A stretch of 64,000 bases of DNA from Thermoplasmata archaeon (GTDB lineage Archaea > Thermoplasmatota > Thermoplasmata > Lutacidiplasmatales > UBA184), in contig JAKAVQ010000009.1 in the NCBI GenBank assembly GCA_021817245.1, positions 26,601 through 90,600 on the forward strand, written 5' to 3'. Made by a program: the position numbers and the translations under genes. This document shows, piece by piece, positions 16,265-23,754 of the stretch; within the stretch, counting starts at the first letter, position 1; each line of letters begins with the position of its first letter. Under the pieces are notes generated by a model that did not search any database, was not told the DNA's origin, and saw nothing but the letters and a program-made list of their open reading frames with translations.

Positions 16265-17668
16265 CTAGCGGTCCCGGTCGATCGGCCCCTTCGGGAGCGG
16301 CGGGGGTAACCGTCCGCCCGGGGGAGCCGAGGGCGCCGGAACGGACGAGGGCCCCTCCTCGAACGCCGATTCGTTCGCGAGGGGACCCTCCTCCTCTGTG
16401 AGCGCGATGAATTCGGTCGCGGCCTCCGCCCAGCGATGTTCCGCCTCGAAGCGCCGCGGCTCGCGCTGCGGGGGCTCTACGAAGAGCCAGATGGTCATCG
16501 CGAGGTTCGTCCCGACGATCAGGAGCACCGCGGGGAAGAGGACCCGCGTGACCTCGGGAACGGTCTCGAGGGCCACGAAGAGCAGGACGGCCGAGGTGAG
16601 CCCGCGACCGGAGAACGCGGCGACGGCGTTCGCCCACGCTCGCGGAACCTTCGACGGACGGGTGACGGCCGGGAAGACCGCTCTCCGCAGCCCGAGCAGG
16701 ACGACGATCAGCACCACGATCGCGACCCCGGGCACGAGGCCCGGATTGGCGAGCGACGCGATCACCCCGATCAGGAACAGGAAGAACGACCGCAGCACGA
16801 ACGCGATCTCGACCTCGACCTTTCGCAGGTCGCGCGAGATCTCGAACGGACGGGTCCTCCGGAGGAAGCGGCGGACGAACCGCTCGTTCCCCAGCACCAC
16901 TCCGAAGACCAGCGCCGCAAGGATGCCGGAGCCTCCGGCGACTTCCGCACCCGCGTACACGACGAACAGGAAGCCGAGGGTCGCCAGCGCGGTGAACGGC
17001 CGGTCCTGCCAACCGTAGAGGAAGAGAAGCCAGAGGAGTCCGGCGGCGAACCCGAAGACGATGCCGACCGGGAGGGGCAGGATCAGCGACGAGGTGAGGT
17101 TCAACGCCAGCGACGGAGAGGAAGGAGAGAGCAGCGCGAGGACCGTCGTCACGCTCACGACCGCCAGCGCGTCCTCGACGGCGCTGTCGAGGTGGAGGAA
17201 GCTGCGCAGTCCCGTCGCGAGTCCGAACCGGTTCGCGAGGGGAATGATCACCGCGCCCGAAGTGCAGCCGAGCGCGGTTCCGAACAGGAGCGCGAGGGTC
17301 GTCTCGTGCGGGAACAGGACGAGGTCCCCGACCACGAAGAGCACGAAGGAGCTCCCGATGTAGGTTGCGAGCGCGAACAAGAGCGCCGAACCGGCGAACG
17401 GTCGGACCAGCCGGACCTTGAGGTCGATGCCGGCATCGAAAAGGATCAGGGCCAGCGTCGCGGCGCCCAGCAGCGGCGCGATGGGGAGGAACGAGGCGGG
17501 CAGCACGAGGTGGAAGACGGGACCCGCCGCAATGCCGAGGCCGATCAGCCACAGCACGTCCGGTACCCGGAAACGGCGGGCGAGCCAGTCGGCCCCGAAG
17601 CCGACGAGGAGGGTGACGCCAATCAGGAAGACCAGCAGACTGGTTCCGGTGAGTCCTAGGATCGTCAC
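16265..17668 (-). CDS. Cation:proton antiporter (CPA family, NhaP/Kef-like)
   Basis: Twelve or so hydrophobic segments fill residues 1-400, starting MTILGLTGTSLLVFLIGVTL. Family features include LFDAGIDLKVRLVRPF in an early helix, GTALGCTSGAVIIPLANRFG, and HLDSAVEDALAVVSVTT, which contains an acidic pair in the ion-binding position. The region FSGRGLTSAVLLFVALET matches the conserved late helix. The role is Na+(or K+)/H+ exchange for pH or salt homeostasis. The C-terminal 65 residues are cytosolic and Pro-rich, without a recognisable TrkA domain. It is convergent with the NicO-like gene across 78 bp. Confidence 0.85.
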   Translation of the reverse strand: MTILGLTGTSLLVFLIGVTLLVGFGADWLARRFRVPDVLWLIGLGIAAGPVFHLVLPASFLPIAPLLGAATLALILFDAGIDLKVRLVRPFAGSALLFALATYIGSSFVLFVVGDLVLFPHETTLALLFGTALGCTSGAVIIPLANRFGLATGLRSFLHLDSAVEDALAVVSVTTVLALLSPSSPSLALNLTSSLILPLPVGIVFGFAAGLLWLLFLYGWQDRPFTALATLGFLFVVYAGAEVAGGSGILAALVFGVVLGNERFVRRFLRRTRPFEISRDLRKVEVEIAFVLRSFFLFLIGVIASLANPGLVPGVAIVVLIVVLLGLRRAVFPAVTRPSKVPRAWANAVAAFSGRGLTSAVLLFVALETVPEVTRVLFPAVLLIVGTNLAMTIWLFVEPPQREPRRFEAEHRWAEAATEFIALTEEEGPLANESAFEEGPSSVPAPSAPPGGRLPPPLPKGPIDRDR

Positions 17669-17755
17669 CCCTTTCTCCTCCCTCGGGACCGGGGGTCGGC
17701 GCCCTGGCGCGTTCCGCTCCTGTCCCGCTCCAGGCTCCGTCAGCCGAGGAAGGGT

Positions 17756-18520
17756 TTAGCCTGTCCCGATTCGGACCGTTCGCCGGCCGAGAGTACTCGG
17801 ACGGGCGGGCGCCTCCCGGCGGCCACGACCGCGGGCCCGGGTCGGCTCCGGCTCTTCACGGAGAAACGAATCCGGGAGGCGATCGTCAAGGAGCTCTCGC
17901 TCCGTTTCACGTTCCGCGTCCGGGGCGGCGTCGTCGTCGATATCGCGATGCCGGCCCGGGGGCCCAGACCGGCTCGCGGCGGGAGTGCGAACGCCTTCGG
18001 TCGAGGCATTGCGAACTGACGGAAGGACGCGGGGCCGTTCGAACCACGCGACGTCCCAGTACCGACCCAGCTTACGCCCTACCCGGGTGAAGACCCCGAC
18101 GGGTCGGAAGCCAAAGCTGCGATGCAGGCCGATCGAGGCCGGGTTGGGCAGGGTCACTGCGGCCACGATACGCTCGATGTCCTCGTCCCGGATCGCGTGG
18201 AAGAGGGCGGAATAGAGGGCGGTACCCAGCCCCCGGTGGAGGGAGTCGGTACGGCAGTAGACGGACGATTCTACGGTCGTGGCGTAGGCCGCCCGGGGCC
18301 GGAACGGGCTCGTCGTCGCCCAGCCGAGGATCCGGCCCCGGTCGTCGGCGGCGACCCAGAGCTGGTGCCGCCCGCCCTGGGCGTGCGCCTCGAACCAGTC
18401 GCGCCGGTCCTCGACGCCCACGGCCAGTACCTCGAAGCTTGCGGGCGAACGGCGCACGTAGTGGTTGTAGATCACCACGATGCCGGGGAGGTCGCGCTCC
18501 CGTCCCGGACGCACGTGCAC
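17756..18520 (-). CDS. GNAT N-acetyltransferase, phosphinothricin-acetyltransferase-like
   Basis: The GNAT fold at about residues 3-165 begins VRPGRERDLPGIVVIYNHYV, the usual start of Pat/MnaT enzymes. It contains TVESSVYCRTDSLHRGLGTA with the acetyl-CoA pyrophosphate loop, and SIGLHRSFGFRPVGVFTRVG near the end. Such enzymes acetylate small amines or methionine sulfone. The GTG start (VHVRPG) is inferred from the domain boundary; another GTG lies two codons downstream. The last roughly 85 residues are acidic and Arg-rich, unlike the family, and probably disordered. Confidence 0.8.
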   Translation of the reverse strand: MHVRPGRERDLPGIVVIYNHYVRRSPASFEVLAVGVEDRRDWFEAHAQGGRHQLWVAADDRGRILGWATTSPFRPRAAYATTVESSVYCRTDSLHRGLGTALYSALFHAIRDEDIERIVAAVTLPNPASIGLHRSFGFRPVGVFTRVGRKLGRYWDVAWFERPRVLPSVRNASTEGVRTPAASRSGPPGRHRDIDDDAAPDAERETERELLDDRLPDSFLREEPEPTRARGRGRREAPARPSTLGRRTVRIGTG

Positions 18521-18902
18521 GGACCCGTCGGCGACCGAGGCGGTGGAGGAAGAAAAGAAGCATTCTCTCCTGAACGCGCGTTTGGTCTGCCCGGAGCGAT
18601 TGCCCCGACGATTCGACCGGTTCAGCTTCACCAAAACTGACCGAGCGTCCACTTCCGGAGGGAAAGAACGCGAGCCGGACGAGCTCGTCGGGCACTCGCG
18701 ATCCCTCCGGCGGGGCCACGACCCGGCGACGACGCCCGCGCGCGAAGGGGATTTGCGGACGGGACGCCGACGGGCCGGCGCGGAACGTCCCTGCCGCACC
18801 GCCCCTGCGCGCCGGTGACCTCCCCGCGACGCGGAACCCGGCGAGCGCGGCCGGCCCTCGGGCCGACCTTACTTAATACTGGTTTCGGAGTGCACCGCCA
18901 GC
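18521..18902. other. Intergenic stretch between divergent GNAT and Fur-like genes
   Basis: About 380 bp without a supported gene. Near the right end lies the TATA-like box of the Fur-like gene. A pyrimidine-rich CTTCTTTTCTTCC on the minus strand, about 35 bp before the GNAT start, may be its promoter. Nothing else is recognised. Confidence 0.4.
18871..18880 (+). promoter_or_regulatory. TATA box of the Fur-like gene
   Basis: ACTTAATACT begins about 30 bp before the ATG at 18903, which predicts a leaderless transcript. It supports this ATG as the true start and argues against a lost upstream winged-helix segment in the same transcript. Confidence 0.5.
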
Positions 18903-19205
18903 ATGCCCCGTTCTCCCCGCCGGTCCCGCCGCCCGGGACGGGCCCCCCCTCGCGCCGCCGCCGTACGGGTGAAGGTCTCGCCGCCCGGCGGAATCCCGCG
19001 ACGCACGGTCGAACTCCTCGAGGATCCCCATGCGCACATCGTCTGCCGGGTCTGCGGACGCATCCAGCGGCTGACGCTCAACGAGCTCGACGCTCACCTC
19101 CTTACGGAGCTCGCGGTGCAACACCCGGCCGGATGGACGGTCGACGGGATCTCCTTCTCGCTGACCGGCGCCTGCCGCCGCTGCCGCGAGGGTTCGGGGG
19201 CGTAG
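18903..19205 (+). CDS. Fur-like dimerisation/zinc domain lacking the winged helix
   Basis: Residues about 35-98 match the C-terminal dimerisation domain of Fur/Zur/PerR regulators: HAHIVCRVCGRIQRL gives the first CxxC and GWTVDGISFSLTGACRRCRE the second, the structural zinc site. The 100-residue protein has only about 30 basic Arg/Pro-rich residues where Fur proteins carry a roughly 80-residue winged helix. The TATA box just upstream shows that this short form is likely what is made. It could be a non-DNA-binding zinc protein, a dimer partner for a full Fur, or bind DNA through its basic tail. It is 21 bp upstream of the iron-ADH-like gene. Confidence 0.7.
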   Translation: MPRSPRRSRRPGRAPPRAAAVRVKVSPPGGIPRRTVELLEDPHAHIVCRVCGRIQRLTLNELDAHLLTELAVQHPAGWTVDGISFSLTGACRRCREGSGA

Positions 19206-19226
19206 GCGGACCGTCCGCGGGCGGGG

Positions 19227-20384
19227 ATGACCGGATTCTTCACCACCCCGCGCATCGCCTGGGGGGTCGGAGCGATCCAGCAGCTGAGCGGCCTCTCCGC
19301 GCATTCGGCGCTCGTCGTGGTCGATCCCGCGGTCGCCGAACTCGGCCCGACGCGTCGGGCGAGCGAAGAGCTCGCGAAGTCGGAAACCACAGTCGAGGTC
19401 GTGGTCGCCCCCGAGAACCCGGAGCGCGTCGACCGCGTCGAAGAGCTGGCGGACCGCCTCCGCCGGACATCGCCCGACTGGGTCGTCGTGATCGGCGGCG
19501 GCCGGACGATCGACGGGGTGAAGGCGGCCCGATCCCGCGCCGAGCGGCCGGACCTTCGGTTGGAACCCTCGGCCGCACCGCCGCTCGACCTCGACAGCCC
19601 GCCCCGTTCCCGGCTCGTGGCGGTCCCGACCACCGCCGGCAGCGGCAGCGAAGCAAGCTCGACCGTCGACCTGCTCTCGGTCGACGGTCGTCCGTTCGAA
19701 CTCGCGCACCGCGCCTTCGCACCGGAATGGACGCTCCTCGACCCCACGTTCGTGACCGGGCTCCCGCGCGACCTCCTGCTCGACGGCGCGCTGGAGACGG
19801 CGGCCCAAGCGATCGAGGCGTACCTCTCCGCGTGGGCGAACCCGTTCTCCGACGCGCTCGCGATCGATGCCCTGGCGACCGTGCTCGATCGACTGCCGCA
19901 CGCGCTCCGCTGGAGCGACGACCCGGAGGCCCGTTCCGCCCTCTTCTACGCGTCGACCGCCGCGGGGTTGGCGACCTCGAACGCGCAGCGGGGCGTGGCG
20001 CACGCGCTCGCCCGCGCCCTCGGCCCCCCCACCGGGCTCTCCTACGGGCGCCTTCTTACCGTCATCCTGCCCTCCGTCCTCGAGTTCGACCGGCCCTCGG
20101 CCCGTGATCGCTGGGAGCTGCTCTCCGTAGCGGCCGTCCGGACCGAGAACGCGCCGCGGCTGCCGCTCCCGACCCGGCTCGAACGGCTTTACGAGACGTT
20201 CCGGCTGCCCTCGTCGCTCGCGACCGCGGGGATCGACGCGGCCCTTCTCGCCCCGCACCGGGCGACGATCGTCGGTGACGCCCTCCGTTCCCCCACGACG
20301 CTCGCCAACCCGCGCGTCCCGTCGGAGGAGGAGCTGAGCCGCCTCCTCGAACGCCTGACCGGCGGTGGACCGGCCGCCCGGTAA
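19227..20384 (+). CDS. Iron-containing alcohol dehydrogenase homologue with degenerate metal site
   Basis: The fold follows the iron-ADH/glycerol-dehydrogenase superfamily: beta-alpha strand VVVDPAVAELG, nucleotide-binding DWVVVIGGGRTIDGVKA, then AVPTTAGSGSEASSTVD and LLDPTFVTGLPRDLLLDGALE. The four metal-ligand positions are altered: the usual D-x3-H-A-I-E reads E190-x3-Q194-AIE, and the two later histidines are Arg263 and Tyr273 in HALARALGPPTGLSYG. It thus keeps the dinucleotide site but probably not the divalent metal. At 385 residues it is full length. It follows the Fur-like gene by 21 bp, probably as an operon. Its reaction is unknown. Confidence 0.75.
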   Translation: MTGFFTTPRIAWGVGAIQQLSGLSAHSALVVVDPAVAELGPTRRASEELAKSETTVEVVVAPENPERVDRVEELADRLRRTSPDWVVVIGGGRTIDGVKAARSRAERPDLRLEPSAAPPLDLDSPPRSRLVAVPTTAGSGSEASSTVDLLSVDGRPFELAHRAFAPEWTLLDPTFVTGLPRDLLLDGALETAAQAIEAYLSAWANPFSDALAIDALATVLDRLPHALRWSDDPEARSALFYASTAAGLATSNAQRGVAHALARALGPPTGLSYGRLLTVILPSVLEFDRPSARDRWELLSVAAVRTENAPRLPLPTRLERLYETFRLPSSLATAGIDAALLAPHRATIVGDALRSPTTLANPRVPSEEELSRLLERLTGGGPAAR

Positions 20385-20433
20385 CCCCGGCGGGCCGGAC
20401 CCGCGATGGGCCTGCGGGGACGTTACGTTCATT

Positions 20434-22536
20434 ATGGATGGCCCGGTCCGCGCCCACGTGGCGCCGGCCCCTCCTGCCCGTGCCGAGGACCGGCCGGGGC
20501 TGCCGTCGGAGAGCCGACGGATCCTGGCTGCCCTCGATACCGCCCGGGTCCAGCGATTCCACCTCCGCACGATCGTGGTCGCGGGGATGGGGTTCTTCAC
20601 GGACGCCTACGACCTCTTCGTGATCTCGCTCGTCATTCCGATCCTCGTTGCGCTCGCCCCCGGAGGCGCGGTCGGGAAGCTCGAGATCGGCCTCCTCGGA
20701 TCGACCGCGCTCATGGGTGCGGCGGTCGGGCAGGTCTTCTTCGGCTGGCTCGGCGACCGGCTCGGACGGCGGAAGGTCTACGGCGTGACGCTCGGCCTGA
20801 TGGCGGTCGGGGCGGTAGGCAGTGCCCTCAGCGGCCCGTTCGCAGGCCTCTCGACGATCTCGGTCCTGATCCTCTGGCGCTTCCTCCTCGGGATCGGCGT
20901 CGGCGGGGACTACCCGCTCAGCGCGACCATCATGAGCGAGTACTCGAACGTCCAGAGCCGGGGTCGCCTGGTCGCGACCGTCTTCGCGATGCAGGGGTTT
21001 GGCCTCCTCGCCGGAGCCGGTGCCAGCCTCGCGGTCGTCTACACGATCCCGAACCTCGACATCGCCTGGCGCCTCATCCTCGGTCTCGGCGCGCTGCCGG
21101 CGCTCGTGACCGTCTACTTCCGGATCCGCATGCCCGAGACGCCCCGGTTCGACCTCGCCCGGGGACGCGTCGGCGACGCGGCACGGACCGTCGGTTCGAT
21201 CACGGGCACCTCGGTGGCGGCGGCGGGGGGTTCGCGGGGTCTCGGCGTCCCGATGCGCCAACTGTTCCGGTCCTACGGTCTCCTCGTGTTCGGGACGGCG
21301 GCGACGTGGTTCCTGCTCGACATCGCGTTCTACTCCACCAGCATCTTCAACCCGCTGATCCTGAAGCAGATCGGGTTCGCGAGCGCGACGTCGTACCCGG
21401 CGCTCCAACAGGTCCGGCTCCTGGCCGCGGGCAACGTCCTCATCGCGCTCCTCGCGAGCGTCCCCGGCTACTGGGCGGCGGTGGCGCTGATCGACCGGGT
21501 CGGCCGTCGACCGCTCCAGTACATCGGCTTCGGGGTCATGGCCGCGGCGTTCCTCTTCCTCTCGCTCGGCTGGAACGAGCTCACCGGTGTCCTCCCGGCG
21601 TTCCTCGCGGTCTACGGTCTCACGTTCTTCTTTGCGAACTTCGGACCGAACACGACGACGTTCGTCTACCCCAGCGAGGTCTTTCCCACGTCGTTCCGCA
21701 CGACCGGCCACGGGATCGCCGCCGCTTCGGGAAAGATCGGGGCCGTGATCGCGGTCTTCGTCTTCGCCGGTCTCACTGCGACGTACGGTCTCCCCTGGTT
21801 CTTCGGACTGCTCGCCGCGGTGTCGCTGGTCGGATGCCTCCTCACGCTCGCGCTCCTTCCCGAGACGAGCCAGCGCTCGCTCGAGGACGTCTCGGGTGAG
21901 GACGAGCTTGCGGTCCTCGTCCGTCGGTTCTCCACGTACCTTCGCTCGCTCTCGCTCACGGCCCAGCGGGCCGCGCTGGCCCTGAAGGAGCTCCTCGCCG
22001 ACCCCTCCGTGGACCGGGAGGGCAAGGTCAACCGGATCCGCGCGATCGAGCACGAGGCCGACGAGGAAGTGCACCGGGTCTTCGTCGAGCTCAACAACCG
22101 GCGCCTCGCTCCCGAGGTGCGGGCGGAGGTCGGCCGTCTCGCCAGCGCGCTCGACGACATCATCGACGGGATCGAATCCGTCGCGGCGAGAGTGCGGACC
22201 TATCGCCTCGAGCACACCCGTCCCGAGGTCGTGCGCTTTGCCGAGATCGTCGTCGAGTCGGTCGACCGGGTCAGCGACGGGATCCTCGGCCTCGACGAGC
22301 TCTACCGCGGCGCCCCGGCGAACCTGCAGCGCGCGATCGTGGAGGTGAACCGTCTCGAGAACGAGGCGGACGACCTCCTGAGGGACCTCCTCGAGAAGCT
22401 GTTCAGCGAGAAGGACCCGATCGAGATCCTGAAGTGGAAGGACTTCTACGAGCGGCTCGAGCTCATCACCGACCGGTGCGAGGACGTGACCGACGTCTTC
22501 CAGGACCTCGAGGTCCGTTACGCGCCGGGCGCCTGA
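20434..22536 (+). CDS. PHS-type MFS phosphate:H+ symporter fused to a PhoU/DUF47 domain
   Basis: Residues about 40-475 form a 12-helix MFS transporter of the phosphate:H+ symporter family (PHO84/Pht1-like): GFFTDAYDLFVISLV in helix 1, motif A GWLGDRLGRRKVYG, the diagnostic GVGGDYPLSATIMSEYSN, WFLLDIAFYSTSIFNPLIL, and PSEVFPTSFRTTGHGIAAA. Residues about 490-700 form a soluble helical bundle of the PhoU/DUF47 type, with repeats IEHEADEEVHRVFVELN and LENEADDLLRDLLEKLFSEKDPIEILKWKDFYERLE. DUF47 is normally a separate protein encoded beside Pit-type transporters. The fusion suggests built-in control of phosphate uptake. It is convergent with phoU, overlapping by 19 bp. Confidence 0.9.
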   Translation: MDGPVRAHVAPAPPARAEDRPGLPSESRRILAALDTARVQRFHLRTIVVAGMGFFTDAYDLFVISLVIPILVALAPGGAVGKLEIGLLGSTALMGAAVGQVFFGWLGDRLGRRKVYGVTLGLMAVGAVGSALSGPFAGLSTISVLILWRFLLGIGVGGDYPLSATIMSEYSNVQSRGRLVATVFAMQGFGLLAGAGASLAVVYTIPNLDIAWRLILGLGALPALVTVYFRIRMPETPRFDLARGRVGDAARTVGSITGTSVAAAGGSRGLGVPMRQLFRSYGLLVFGTAATWFLLDIAFYSTSIFNPLILKQIGFASATSYPALQQVRLLAAGNVLIALLASVPGYWAAVALIDRVGRRPLQYIGFGVMAAAFLFLSLGWNELTGVLPAFLAVYGLTFFFANFGPNTTTFVYPSEVFPTSFRTTGHGIAAASGKIGAVIAVFVFAGLTATYGLPWFFGLLAAVSLVGCLLTLALLPETSQRSLEDVSGEDELAVLVRRFSTYLRSLSLTAQRAALALKELLADPSVDREGKVNRIRAIEHEADEEVHRVFVELNNRRLAPEVRAEVGRLASALDDIIDGIESVAARVRTYRLEHTRPEVVRFAEIVVESVDRVSDGILGLDELYRGAPANLQRAIVEVNRLENEADDLLRDLLEKLFSEKDPIEILKWKDFYERLELITDRCEDVTDVFQDLEVRYAPGA

Positions 22537-23597
22537 GCGAGGGGCCGCTCGCCCCCCTCCGCCTCGGTCCTGCCCACGGGCGACTCGACGGCGCGGTTGA
22601 TCGCGATCTCGGCGAGGTCGCTCGCGTAGAACGCGCTCCGCTCGAGGCTCTCGAGCACGTAGGCGAGGCAGATCGCGAGCCGACCGCGCTTCGACGCGAT
22701 CTCCCGCAGCACGTGGTCGCGCTCGCGGGCGAGCCGGTGGGCGGCATCGATGACGGCGTTCGCCTTGTCGATGTCCCGGTGGTCGAGGCTGTCGAGCGCG
22801 TCGGCGAGCGCCGCAGCGGCCGCGTCCGCCATCCGCTCGAGCTCTGCGACGACCCGCTCGGGGGTCCGCTCCCGGTCGAGCAGGGCCACCGACTCCGCGA
22901 TCCGGACGGCGTGGTCGGCGATCCGCTCGAGCACCCGCGACGCGAGCAGGTAGGTGGAGCATTCCGGGAGCGTGAGGTCGAGCGTCGCGAGGATGCGCGC
23001 GTCGCGCAGCGCGCTCGTCACCTGCTTTTCGAGGAACCAGTGGAGCCGGTCGACCTCCCAGTCGCGTTCGACCACGTCCTTCGCGATCGACTCGTCCCGG
23101 GAGCGGAACGCCGCCATCGCGTCCGCCTGCATCGAGCGGACCATCTGGTGCTCCCGGCGGATGATCGACGGGATCGGCAGCGGGTTCGCCCCGACGACGT
23201 CCTGGAGGACGACCGACTCCGCCGTCTCCTCGAGGATCTCGGGCCCGATCATCCGCTGGGCGAAATTCCGGATCACCTCGCGCGTGCGCGCGCTCATCCG
23301 CCCCGAGGTCCGAATCTCGAGGAGGGGATAGCCCGCGATGTACTCGGCGATCAACCGACGGAAGAGGTGCTCCTCGTCATCGGTATTGCCGACGACGACC
23401 ACGCGCCGCTCGGCGACCGGGGGCCCCTTCGACTCCGCAAAGACCGTGAGGGACCCGTCGGCCCGAGGGGTGAACAGGAGCGTGTCGCCCGGCCGGAGGC
23501 CCCGCGCCGTCACCCAGTTCTTCGGCAGCGAGATGATGTAGGTGGACCCGCCGGTCTTCTGGATCCGGCGACCGTGGAACCCGCCACTGCTACGCAT
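22518..23597 (-). CDS. phoU: Phosphate uptake regulator PhoU with N-terminal SpoVT/AbrB domain
   Basis: An N-terminal AbrB/SpoVT-type swapped-hairpin DNA-binding domain (RRIQKTGGSTYIISLPKNWV, then GLRPGDTLLFTPRADGSLTV) precedes two PhoU three-helix repeats, with motifs VERDWEVDRLHWFLEKQVTSAL and RVLERIADHAVRIAESVAL. This architecture is common in archaea and is linked to phosphate-transport genes. At 359 residues it is normal. The convergent gene encodes a phosphate symporter with its own PhoU-like domain, so the two probably form one phosphate-homeostasis locus. The ATG lies about 30 bp after a good TATA box; earlier codons in the frame are ignored. Confidence 0.92.
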   Translation of the reverse strand: MRSSGGFHGRRIQKTGGSTYIISLPKNWVTARGLRPGDTLLFTPRADGSLTVFAESKGPPVAERRVVVVGNTDDEEHLFRRLIAEYIAGYPLLEIRTSGRMSARTREVIRNFAQRMIGPEILEETAESVVLQDVVGANPLPIPSIIRREHQMVRSMQADAMAAFRSRDESIAKDVVERDWEVDRLHWFLEKQVTSALRDARILATLDLTLPECSTYLLASRVLERIADHAVRIAESVALLDRERTPERVVAELERMADAAAAALADALDSLDHRDIDKANAVIDAAHRLARERDHVLREIASKRGRLAICLAYVLESLERSAFYASDLAEIAINRAVESPVGRTEAEGGERPLAQAPGA

Positions 23598-23608
23598 TGA
23601 GTGTAGGG

Positions 23609-23729
23609 GGTCCGACCTACTATTGTCTATATAGTCTTCCGCCCGCGCCGGGGCGTCCGCCCTGATCGGGCGCACCGGGAGGGGGTCCGGAGCGGATCGG
23701 GCGCCGCCGGGGCGTCCGACCTAAATACT
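23609..23729. promoter_or_regulatory. Divergent promoter region with a repeated decamer (phoU / dehydrogenase)
   Basis: The phoU TATA box CTATATAG (23627-23634) and the dehydrogenase TATA box CTAAATACT (23721-23729) face away from each other. GTCCGACCTA occurs twice in direct orientation, at 23610-23619 near the phoU start site and at 23714-23723 running into the other TATA box. It could be a shared operator; two copies of 10 bp are weak evidence. Confidence 0.45.
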
Positions 23730-23754
23730 CGGCGCCCGGGTGAGGACGGTCGCC

